Part shown: positions 20,544 through 28,048 of the stretch, piece by piece
Position numbering within the stretch: position 1 is the first letter of the stretch
How the letters are laid out: each line of letters starts with the position of its first letter
From: Couchioplanes azureus
GTDB taxonomy: Bacteria > Actinomycetota > Actinomycetes > Mycobacteriales > Micromonosporaceae
Direction of reading: 5' to 3'
Length of the DNA: 64,000 nt
Assembly: GCF_014648355.1 (NCBI RefSeq)
Contig: NZ_BMQY01000005.1
Coordinates: forward strand, 186,001-250,000
Position numbers and translations under genes: made by a program
Notes under the pieces: model-generated
Seen by the model: only the letters and a program-made list of their open reading frames with translations
What the model was told of the DNA's origin: nothing
The model's database searches: none

Positions 20544-22367
20544 ATGAGCGAGCCGCGACCCCCGGTGGACCCGGCTCTCGCGCGAGCGCTCAACTCGCCG
20601 ACCGTCGCCCTGCCGGGCCGCTACGAGTACGCCGGCTACAGCGTGCTGGCCGGGCCCGCGGAGACCGTCGCCGACGAGCCCCAGCAGGTGCGGATGCGGC
20701 CGCTGGCCCGGCGCCGCCCGTTCACCACGCTGCTCATCACCCTGTTCGCGTTCGCGTTCGAGGGCACGTTCTTCGCCTGGCTGATCACCTCGATCGAGCT
20801 TCCCGACCGCGGGATGCACACGTGGCTCTACGCGGCCACCGTCTTCATGATCGCGGCGACCGCGCTCATCGAGCTGTTCCGGCTCGTCAACGTCGTGACC
20901 CTGTGCCTGGCCACGCTGTGGGCCCGCGACCCGGTGCCGATGGTCCCGGACGCTCGCCTGCGCGTCGCGTTCCTCACCACGATCGTGCCTGGCAAGGAGC
21001 CGATCGCCATGGTGGAACGCACCCTGCGCGCCGCCCGGGCCATCCGGCACTCCGGCCCGTTCGACGTCTGGCTGCTCGACGAGGGCGACGACGACGAGGT
21101 CCGGCGGATGTGCGCGCGGATCGGCGTGAAGCACTTCTCGCGCAAGGGCAAGGCGGAGTACAACACCCCGGCGGGCGCCTTCAAGGCGAAGACCAAGCAC
21201 GGCAACTACAACGCCTGGGTCGACGCGCAGGGTGACGACTACGACGTCTTCGTCTCGGTCGACCCGGACCACGTGCCGCTGCCCAACTTCTGCGAGCGGC
21301 TGCTCGGCTACTTCCGCGACCCGGACGTCGCCTTCGTGGTCGGCCCGCAGATCTACGGCAACTACGACAACGTGGTGACCCGCTGGGCCGAGTCGCAGCA
21401 GTACCTGTTCCACTCGCTGCTCCAGCGCGCCGGCAACCGGCTCGGCATCTCGATGCTGGTCGGCACCAACAACGCCGTACGGATCGCGGCCCTGCGCAGC
21501 ATCGGCGGCCTGCAGGACTCGATCACCGAGGACATGGCCACGAGCCTGGTGGTGCACAGCGCCAAGAACCCGGAGTCCGGCCGGCGGTGGCGCTCGGTCT
21601 ACACGCCGGACGTGCTCGCGGTCGGCGAGGGCCCCTCCTCGTGGACCGACTACTTCAGCCAGCAGGACCGCTGGTCGCGCGGCACCGACGAGGTCGCCGT
21701 GACGTCCTTCGGGAAGCTCGCCTGGAAGCTCGGGTTCCGCCGGGGCCTGCACTACATGCTGCTGATGTCGTACTACCCGCTCACCGCGCTCGCCTGGATC
21801 CTCGGCGCCGTCAACGCCGCCTGCTACATGGTGCTCGGCGCCAAGGGCGTCATGGTGCCGCAGGAGGTGTGGCTGATGCTCTACGTCGACGCGGCCATCT
21901 TCCAGGTGGGCCTCTACATCTGGAACCGCCGGCACAACGTCAGCCCGCACGAGGAGGCCGGTTCGTCCGGGCTGGCGGGCATGCTGGTGTCCACATTGTC
22001 CACGCCGATCTACGTCTCCTCGTTCATCGGTGCGGTCCTGCGCCGGCGCACCGGTTTCGTGGTGACGCCCAAGGGCGACTCGGCCAGCCCCGACCGGCTG
22101 CTCACCTTCCGGCAGAGCCTGCGCTGGGCCGCGTTCTACGTCGCCCTGCTCGTCTCCGCGCCGATCGGCGGCCACGTCAACGGCGCGATGTGGGTGTGGC
22201 CGAGCCTCAACCTGGTCATCTGCCTCACCCCGCCGGCCATCTGGGCCGCACAGGAATGGCAGCGCCGCCGGGCCGTGGTTCCGTCGGCGCCGCCGCCCGC
22301 ACCCGTACCCGTCTTCGCGCCCGTAGCGGACAGCGAGATCGAAGCACCCGTGGAGTCCTACGCATGA
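20544..22367 (+). CDS. cslA: CslA cellulose synthase-like glycosyltransferase
   Basis: A 607-residue membrane GT2 enzyme. Two N-terminal spans (about 60-105) precede the catalytic domain with VDPDH (around 239), ITEDMAT (TED near 327) and QQDRW (about 373-377), the D,D,TED,QxxRW set of processive beta-glycan synthases; four or so spans follow. It should polymerise a beta-glucan-like chain across the membrane. In Streptomyces the equivalent CslA acts at hyphal tips with GlxA. The ATG follows GAGAGG by 6 bases and the stop overlaps glxA as ATGA. There is no PilZ domain, so direct c-di-GMP control is not evident. Confidence 0.93.
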   Translation: MSEPRPPVDPALARALNSPTVALPGRYEYAGYSVLAGPAETVADEPQQVRMRPLARRRPFTTLLITLFAFAFEGTFFAWLITSIELPDRGMHTWLYAATVFMIAATALIELFRLVNVVTLCLATLWARDPVPMVPDARLRVAFLTTIVPGKEPIAMVERTLRAARAIRHSGPFDVWLLDEGDDDEVRRMCARIGVKHFSRKGKAEYNTPAGAFKAKTKHGNYNAWVDAQGDDYDVFVSVDPDHVPLPNFCERLLGYFRDPDVAFVVGPQIYGNYDNVVTRWAESQQYLFHSLLQRAGNRLGISMLVGTNNAVRIAALRSIGGLQDSITEDMATSLVVHSAKNPESGRRWRSVYTPDVLAVGEGPSSWTDYFSQQDRWSRGTDEVAVTSFGKLAWKLGFRRGLHYMLLMSYYPLTALAWILGAVNAACYMVLGAKGVMVPQEVWLMLYVDAAIFQVGLYIWNRRHNVSPHEEAGSSGLAGMLVSTLSTPIYVSSFIGAVLRRRTGFVVTPKGDSASPDRLLTFRQSLRWAAFYVALLVSAPIGGHVNGAMWVWPSLNLVICLTPPAIWAAQEWQRRRAVVPSAPPPAPVPVFAPVADSEIEAPVESYA

Positions 22368-24313
22368 AGCCCCGCCCCCGCCCCTCGACGGCCCGCCGCC
22401 TGCTCAGCGCCGGGATCGCCCTGGTGGTCCTGAGCGTGCTCGTGTTCGTGAACCGGCCGATGGTCGCGTTCGGCGCCGACGCCTATCACGACTTCACCAT
22501 CAACCGGCAGTCCTACAAGGAGAAGTACGGCCACTGGTCGCGCCTGCCCGTGCCGCAGGGCTTCCGGGTCAACGCCATCCACGCGGCGCTGCTGCACACC
22601 GGCAAGGTGCTGATCATCGCGGGCAGCGGCAACAACCGGGAGAACTTCGAGGCCGGCACCTTCCGTACGGTGCTGTACGACCCCGCGAAGGACTCCTTCT
22701 CCGAGGTGCCCACCCCCACCGACGTCTTCTGCGCCGGGCACACCTTCCTGCCCAACGGCAACCTGCTGATCGCCGGCGGCACCAAGTCGTACGAGGTGCT
22801 GGAGAAGGACATGACCCACGCCGCCGGGGTCATGAAGATCAAGAACGAGTCGGCGACCGGCGGGCCGCGCACCTTCCCGAAGGGCACGTTGCTGCTCGCC
22901 AAGGACGGCACCACCTACCGCACCCGGGACGACCTGACCGTGCCGGCCGCGACGGCGATGAAGCACGGCGACAAGGTCATGACCCACGCCGGGGAGGCGG
23001 AGGTGTGGGTGGACGCCGTGCAGCCCGGCGACAGTTCCGTGGTGGACCACCCGGCGCAGTACACGGTCGCCGGGCTCACCGGCGACGACCAGCGGAACAT
23101 CTACGGCCTCTCGGACAAGATCACCCGGGAGAAGCAGGAGTACGGCGGCGACAAGACCTCGTACGAGTTCGACCCGCGCACCGAACGCTACGTCCGCACC
23201 GGCGACATGGTGAAGAGTCGCTGGTACCCGACGCTGGCGGAGCTGCCCAACGGCGACGTGCTCGCGGTCTCCGGCCTGGACGAGTTCGGCCGGATGCTGC
23301 CCGGGCACAACGAGCGCTACGTCAAGGACCAGCGCCGCTGGGTGGACGCGCCGGAGCTCAAGCGGGTCTTCCCGACGTACCCGGCCCTGCACCTCATGGC
23401 GGACGGCAAGCTGTTCTTCTCCGGCTCCAACGCGGGCTACGGCTCGGACACCGAGGGGCGTACGCCCGGCCTGTGGAACCTGACGAACAACACCTTCCGG
23501 GTCGTCCCGGGTCTCGAGGACGCACGCATGACGGAGACCAGCTCGTCGGTGCTGCTACCGCCGGCCCAGGACCAGCGAGTGATGATCTTCGGCGGCGGCG
23601 AGGTCGGCGAGTCCCCGGTGTCGACGGCACGGACCGCCATCGCGGACCTCGACGCGCCGAAGCCGGCCTACGAGACCGGCCCGGACCTGCCGAAGCCGGC
23701 GCGCTACCTGAGCACCGTGCTGCTGCCCGACGACACCGTGTTCACCACCGGCGGCTCCTCCGGATACCGCGGCGGCCGGTACGGCGACCAGACCCGCAGC
23801 GACCTGTTCAACGCCCAGATCTACCGTCCGGCCAGCGGACGGTTCGAGACCGCGGCGGACTCCACCATCGGCCGCAACTACCACTCGGAGGCGCTCCTGC
23901 TGCCCGACGGGCGGGTCATCACGATGGGCTCCGACCCGCTCTACGACCCGAGCGGGCGCAACCCCGGCACGTTCGAGCAGCGCATCGAGGTCTACTCCCC
24001 GCCGTACCTGTTCAAGGGCGAGCGGCCCACGATCGGCCGGAACCCGGACGCGGTGCAGCGCGGCACCACCTTCGGCGTGGCGACCCCGGACGCCGCCCGC
24101 ATCCGCGCCGCCCGGCTGGTGCGGCCCAGTGCGGTCACCCACGTCACCGACGTGGACCAGCGCTCGGTGGCGCTCGACATCACGCCGGCCGCGGGCGGCC
24201 TGGCCCTGTCGGTACCGAAGGCCAAGGGCTTGGTACCCTCCGGCTGGTACATGCTCTTCCTCATCGACGACCGGGGGTTGCCGTCCGTGGGCCGCTGGAT
24301 GCTGGTGCGTTGA
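22364..24313 (+). CDS. glxA: GlxA-type radical copper oxidase
   Basis: A 649-residue galactose-oxidase-like Kelch enzyme anchored by an N-terminal span (about 12-30). All active-site residues can be found: Cys123 in FCAGH and Tyr288 in RWYPT (the Cys-Tyr cofactor, with Trp287 adjacent as in Streptomyces GlxA), Tyr506-His507 in NYHSE, and a histidine near 593 in THVTDVD. It oxidises an alcohol of a glycan to an aldehyde with release of hydrogen peroxide. In Streptomyces GlxA is needed for deposition of the CslA glycan and for morphology. Translationally coupled to cslA (ATGA) and to the glucanase gene (TGATG). Confidence 0.94.
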   Translation: MKPRPRPSTARRLLSAGIALVVLSVLVFVNRPMVAFGADAYHDFTINRQSYKEKYGHWSRLPVPQGFRVNAIHAALLHTGKVLIIAGSGNNRENFEAGTFRTVLYDPAKDSFSEVPTPTDVFCAGHTFLPNGNLLIAGGTKSYEVLEKDMTHAAGVMKIKNESATGGPRTFPKGTLLLAKDGTTYRTRDDLTVPAATAMKHGDKVMTHAGEAEVWVDAVQPGDSSVVDHPAQYTVAGLTGDDQRNIYGLSDKITREKQEYGGDKTSYEFDPRTERYVRTGDMVKSRWYPTLAELPNGDVLAVSGLDEFGRMLPGHNERYVKDQRRWVDAPELKRVFPTYPALHLMADGKLFFSGSNAGYGSDTEGRTPGLWNLTNNTFRVVPGLEDARMTETSSSVLLPPAQDQRVMIFGGGEVGESPVSTARTAIADLDAPKPAYETGPDLPKPARYLSTVLLPDDTVFTTGGSSGYRGGRYGDQTRSDLFNAQIYRPASGRFETAADSTIGRNYHSEALLLPDGRVITMGSDPLYDPSGRNPGTFEQRIEVYSPPYLFKGERPTIGRNPDAVQRGTTFGVATPDAARIRAARLVRPSAVTHVTDVDQRSVALDITPAAGGLALSVPKAKGLVPSGWYMLFLIDDRGLPSVGRWMLVR

Positions 24314-25407
24314 TGTCGCGGCATGCCAGGCCGCGCGGCCTGTTGGCGCGCGGCTTGTTGTCGCGCGGCCTGTGGCCGCTGGCCGCGGCCGGGCTGTCGC
24401 TGGTCCTCGTCATCACCGCCATCGTGGTGCTGTCGTCGCGCGACGAGGACTCCCCCGTCGTCAGCGGTCCCACCGCCGAGAGCGCGCCGGCACCGTCGGG
24501 GGCCGGTGGTGACGGCAGCCGCCTCGCCGGTCAGCCGCTCTACGTCGACCCGAACGGCGCGGCCGCCGAACAGGTCCGGGCCTGGGAGGGCGCGGGACGC
24601 CAGGCCGACGCCGCCCGCATCCGGCGGATCGCCGACCAGCCGGTCGCCACCTGGTTCGCCGACGACCGGGCCGGCTACGCCGACCGGGCCCGGCAGCTGG
24701 TGACCGCGGCGACCGCGGCCGGCCGGCTCCCGGTCCTGACGCTCTACCACATCCCGGACCGCGACTGCTCCGGCCAGTCCGCGGGCGGCGCCGCCGACGC
24801 GACGGCCTACCGGACGTGGGTACGCGCGATAGCAACCGCCCTGCAGGGGCACCGGGCGCTGATCGTGCTGGAACCGGACGCGATCCCCCAGGCCGTCGAG
24901 GGCTGCCTCGGCGCCCGGGCGGCCCAGGAACGCTACGCCCTGCTCGCCGAGGCGGTCGGCGCGCTCCGCGCCAACCCGGGAGTCCTCGTCTACCTGGACG
25001 CGGGCAACCCCACCTGGATCACCGACCCGTCCCGGATGCTCGCCGCGCTGCGCAGCTCCGGAATCGCCAAGGCCTCGGGCTTCTCGCTGAACGTCGCAAA
25101 CTTCGAGACCACGGCCGACAACGTCGCGTACGGCAACCGGCTGTCCGCCCTCCTCGGCGGCGCACACTACATCGTGGACACCAGCCGCAACGGCAACGGC
25201 CCGGCCCGCAAGGGCGCCGGCAACCAGCACTGGTGCAACCCACCCGGCCGGGCACTCGGCGACCCGCCGACCACCCGCACCGGTGTGCCGCTCGCGGACG
25301 CGTACCTGTGGATCAAACGACCGGGAGAGTCCGACGGCGCCTGCGGCAACGGCGCACCGCCGGCGGGTCAGTGGTGGCCCGAGTACGCCCTCGGCCTCAC
25401 CCGCTGA
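24313..25407 (+). CDS. cslZ: Membrane-anchored GH6 glucanase of csl operon
   Basis: A 364-residue glycoside hydrolase family 6 protein. A basic N-terminus and one membrane span (about 18-38) are followed by a Pro/Ser-rich linker and the catalytic domain from about 75. Catalytic aspartates are visible in YHIPDRDCSGQSAG (near 151) and VLEPDAIPQ (189), and GNQHWCNPPGRALG is the family C-terminal signature. It should cut or edit the beta-glucan made by CslA, as the third gene of the Streptomyces csl locus is proposed to do. The ATG overlaps the glxA stop by one base. Confidence 0.92.
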   Translation: MSRHARPRGLLARGLLSRGLWPLAAAGLSLVLVITAIVVLSSRDEDSPVVSGPTAESAPAPSGAGGDGSRLAGQPLYVDPNGAAAEQVRAWEGAGRQADAARIRRIADQPVATWFADDRAGYADRARQLVTAATAAGRLPVLTLYHIPDRDCSGQSAGGAADATAYRTWVRAIATALQGHRALIVLEPDAIPQAVEGCLGARAAQERYALLAEAVGALRANPGVLVYLDAGNPTWITDPSRMLAALRSSGIAKASGFSLNVANFETTADNVAYGNRLSALLGGAHYIVDTSRNGNGPARKGAGNQHWCNPPGRALGDPPTTRTGVPLADAYLWIKRPGESDGACGNGAPPAGQWWPEYALGLTR

Positions 25408-25422
25408 CCGCGGCGAGGCGGC

Positions 25423-26219
25423 TTACGCCGGCTCGCTCGGCCGGAACGCCTCGTACTGCTCGCGGAGGTCGCGCGCCTCGGCGACGCCCGCCTGCTGGAC
25501 GCCGGCGACGACCTCCGATGCCCTCCACCAGTTCGACGGCACGATGCGGCCGGAGCCGATCGCGGCGGCGGCCACGGCGGCCGCCTCGTCCGGTTTCCCG
25601 GGGGCGAGCAACGCCAGGCCGAGGTCGAGCCTGGCGGATGCCACCCGCCGTGGCCGGGCGCCTTCGCGCTCCAGCTCGGCGACGACCTCCCGGGCGACCG
25701 CCTCGGCGGCCGGGTCGCCCGCCCAGGCCAGCGTCGTCGCCGTGTACGCGCGAGCCTTGGCGGGGTCGTACTGGTAGTGGTGCTCGGATGCTCCGGTCGG
25801 CGTCGATGGCCGGCGAGCCGCTCGACCCGGTCGAGGATCCGCCGGGTCACGGCCCGGTCACCGAGGCGCGCCCATGCCCTTCCCTCCTGCGCCGCCGCCT
25901 GCACGAAGGCCGAGCCGTCCCGAGGAGCGACTTGCTGCGCGTGCGGGGACAGAACGACGGCTTGCCGGTGGTCACCTGCCGTCAGGACCGCCCACGCCTT
26001 CGTCTCCAGACACCAGGCGGCGATCTCGCGATGCTCGGCCTGGTCGGCGAGCTCCGCGGCGATGGACAGGTACGCATCGGCGGCGGCCACCTGTCGCAGA
26101 TCGATGTGCAATGTGGCGCGCAAGAGCGCAAGCCAGCCGGTGGCGACCAGCAGCCGCCGATGCTGGACGAGAGTCTTGCGGGCGTCGACGAGGCGGGACG
26201 CGTATGCGAGGTGCCGCTG
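25423..26219 (-). pseudogene. Frameshifted remnant of TPR-type regulator
   Basis: Two reading frames together encode one helical-repeat region. Frame one (26219 to about 25800) has AYASRLVDARKTLVQHRRLL, ATLHIDLRQVAAADAYLSIA and ELADQAEHREIAAWCLETKA. Frame two (about 25800 to the TAA at 25423-25425) continues with EHHYQYDPAKARAYT and ARLDLGLALLAPGKPDEAA. The change lies between about 25788 and 25815 and corresponds to one lost base. Upstream an in-frame TGA (26220-26222) cuts off any DNA-binding domain. The region resembles the C-terminal TPR half of XRE-type actinobacterial regulators; that family call is tentative. It is probably dead unless the shift is a sequencing error. Confidence 0.7.
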
Positions 26220-26249
26220 TCACGCTCCCGCTGACGGTCGGAGCGAAGG

Positions 26250-26272
26250 GCGGCCGGCCGGTGGCCGGCCGC
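26250..26272 (-). terminator. Terminator hairpin after lysyl oxidase gene
   Basis: A perfect 10-bp inverted repeat (arms 26250-26259 and 26263-26272, core CGGCCGGCC/GGCCGGCCG) with a 3-base loop lies 30 bases past the lysyl oxidase stop. There is no U-tract, as is common in actinobacteria. It also separates the oxidase from the regulator remnant. Confidence 0.7.
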
Positions 26273-26301
26273 GTCTTCGGTCCGAGGCTACCGCCGGGGT
26301 T

Positions 26302-27876
26302 TCAGTCCAGGCCGTGGACCGAGGGCACCTTGAGGGTGCGCTTGGTGGGCGTGCCGCCCAGCCTGATCTCTCGCAGTGCGGTGTTGTTCTTCGGGTTCAG
26401 CTCGGCCAGCTTGCCGTCCGGGTTGGCCTTGACCTCGATGTAGTACGTGCCGTTGGGCAGGTCGGTGATCTCGAAGGACTGGCCCGGCCGGTCCTGTGTG
26501 TACGTGTCACCGCTGCCGACGTCGAGCACCTCGCGCACCGCGACGGCCGTGTTCTGGCCGCAGGAGCTGGAGAGGTCGGTGTTCTCCGGGCGCCACTTGG
26601 CGTTCGGGATGGTGTAGTCGATGGCGTCCGTGTTGGCCAGGCAGAAGGCTTCCTTGCCGCTGCGGACGGCCAGCTTCTTGTCCGCCCGGAGCAGGTTGTA
26701 CTGCGCGAAGTCGGTGAAGTGCCAGTGCCGGTGCCCCTCGCGCGGGTCCCATTCCATCGTGCCGGCCGCGACCGAGCCGACTTCCTTGCCCTTGGCGTCG
26801 AAGAAGTACTGGTACGCGTCCATCAGCTCGGTGCCGGTGCGCCGGAAGCCGTCGACCAGCAGGGGTGACGTGCCGGCGTTCCAGACCGTGGCGCCGAAGT
26901 TGACGAACCACTTCCTGCCCTCCTGCGACAGGGAGATGCCCCAGGCGGGCAGCGAGCGCAGGTCGGGACGCGGGCCCGGGGCGATGCGCGACGCCTTGAC
27001 CGCCTTCGGCGCCTTCGCCGGGGGCCGGAAGCCCGGCTTGTACGCCGAGATCTGCAGGTTCGGGTCGCCCTCGCCGGCGTGCTCGCCGTGCTCCGCGAGG
27101 GCGGCCTGCGGCGAGGTGTCCTCGCCGGCCTTCGCGGCCTTGAGCTTCGCCCGGGTGAGCTGGGCGGCGCCCTCGCCGCCCCGGATCGTGCGTACGGTCA
27201 GCTTGATCTTCTGCGTGGCGGTCTTCGGATCGATCTTGAACTGGTCGCGGTACCGGGGGTTCAGCGTGACGGTCGCCGTGTACTTGCCGTCGGCCAGGTC
27301 CAGGGGCTCGCCCTGCGGGTTGCTGCCCACCTCGGCGTTCCAGCCGGCCTGGATTCCCCAGACCGCACCCAGGTTGAACGGGTTGCCGCCGGAGCAGCCG
27401 CGCGGATAGGGGCTCTCCGCCGGGGCGTCGCGCCGGGTCCGCGCCGAGCTGGCGGAGTTCGGGCAGAAGTCGGTCCGGTATGTCGCCACCTGGGCGCCGG
27501 CGGCGTTCTTGATGGTGACCGTGGTGAAGTCCTTGAGCCCGTTCCAGTCGGTGACCATCCCGGCCGGCAGGCTCACCGCCGTCCGCTTGCCGTTCTTGAC
27601 GACGTACTGCTGGGCCTTGATCGGGTCGGCGTACGACTTGCGGGTCGCCCGGATCTCGAACGGGTCTTTGCCCGCGATGAGGTTGACGCCCAGGTCCAGA
27701 TAGAGAGAGGCCTCCCCGTCCCAGACGTAGCGCTCCACCGTGACGTCCGGCGTCGCGAGGGTGAACGCCAGCGGCGGCGGGTCGGCCGCCGCCCTGGCGA
27801 CGCCCACGCCCGCGCCGGCGAGGGCGACGGCTGCCGTCACGGCCCCCACCGTCAGCAACCGAGTCCTTCTTGTCAT
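26302..27876 (-). CDS. Secreted lysyl oxidase-like copper enzyme
   Basis: A 524-residue exported protein with a signal peptide (basic TRRTR, hydrophobic stretch about 9-28, AxA cleavage near 30). The C-terminal 220 residues form the lysyl oxidase domain: the copper site GHRHWHF (about 378-384), the following AQYNLLRADKKLA and the paired cysteines in EAFCLAN and SSSCGQN. Lysyl oxidases oxidise peptidyl lysine to reactive aldehydes for cross-linking. The first 300 residues include Ig-like regions and a lysine/proline-rich linker. The gene faces the csl operon, so a second copper oxidase sits beside glxA. ATG with a GGGAGG ribosome site. Confidence 0.9.
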   Translation of the reverse strand: MTRRTRLLTVGAVTAAVALAGAGVGVARAAADPPPLAFTLATPDVTVERYVWDGEASLYLDLGVNLIAGKDPFEIRATRKSYADPIKAQQYVVKNGKRTAVSLPAGMVTDWNGLKDFTTVTIKNAAGAQVATYRTDFCPNSASSARTRRDAPAESPYPRGCSGGNPFNLGAVWGIQAGWNAEVGSNPQGEPLDLADGKYTATVTLNPRYRDQFKIDPKTATQKIKLTVRTIRGGEGAAQLTRAKLKAAKAGEDTSPQAALAEHGEHAGEGDPNLQISAYKPGFRPPAKAPKAVKASRIAPGPRPDLRSLPAWGISLSQEGRKWFVNFGATVWNAGTSPLLVDGFRRTGTELMDAYQYFFDAKGKEVGSVAAGTMEWDPREGHRHWHFTDFAQYNLLRADKKLAVRSGKEAFCLANTDAIDYTIPNAKWRPENTDLSSSCGQNTAVAVREVLDVGSGDTYTQDRPGQSFEITDLPNGTYYIEVKANPDGKLAELNPKNNTALREIRLGGTPTKRTLKVPSVHGLD

Positions 27877-28005
27877 GCTTTTCCTCCCCAGAGGCTCATG
27901 TGCCGCTCAGGAAAGTCCCAACGACGTGAAGCCGGCGTAAGGCGGTATGAGACTTGCCCCAAACCACACAGCCGGAGCAGGGCCCGGATACGATCGCGGA
28001 TATCG

Positions 28006-28019
28006 GGACAGCGCTGTCC
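28006..28019. promoter_or_regulatory. 14-bp palindrome upstream of ppc
   Basis: GGACAGCGCTGTCC is a perfect palindrome 29 bases before the ppc start. A TANNNT sequence (TACGAT) lies just upstream in the 172-bp divergent region shared with the lysyl oxidase gene. It could be an operator for ppc; the regulator is unknown. Confidence 0.4.
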
Positions 28020-28048
28020 GCCGCACGCCATGCCCAAGGAGCGCCCCG

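Noticed and set aside
20290..20547. 85-codon open frame upstream of cslA
   Set aside because: It overlaps the cslA start, has no family features and lies in the leader with hairpins; a regulatory region is the better reading.
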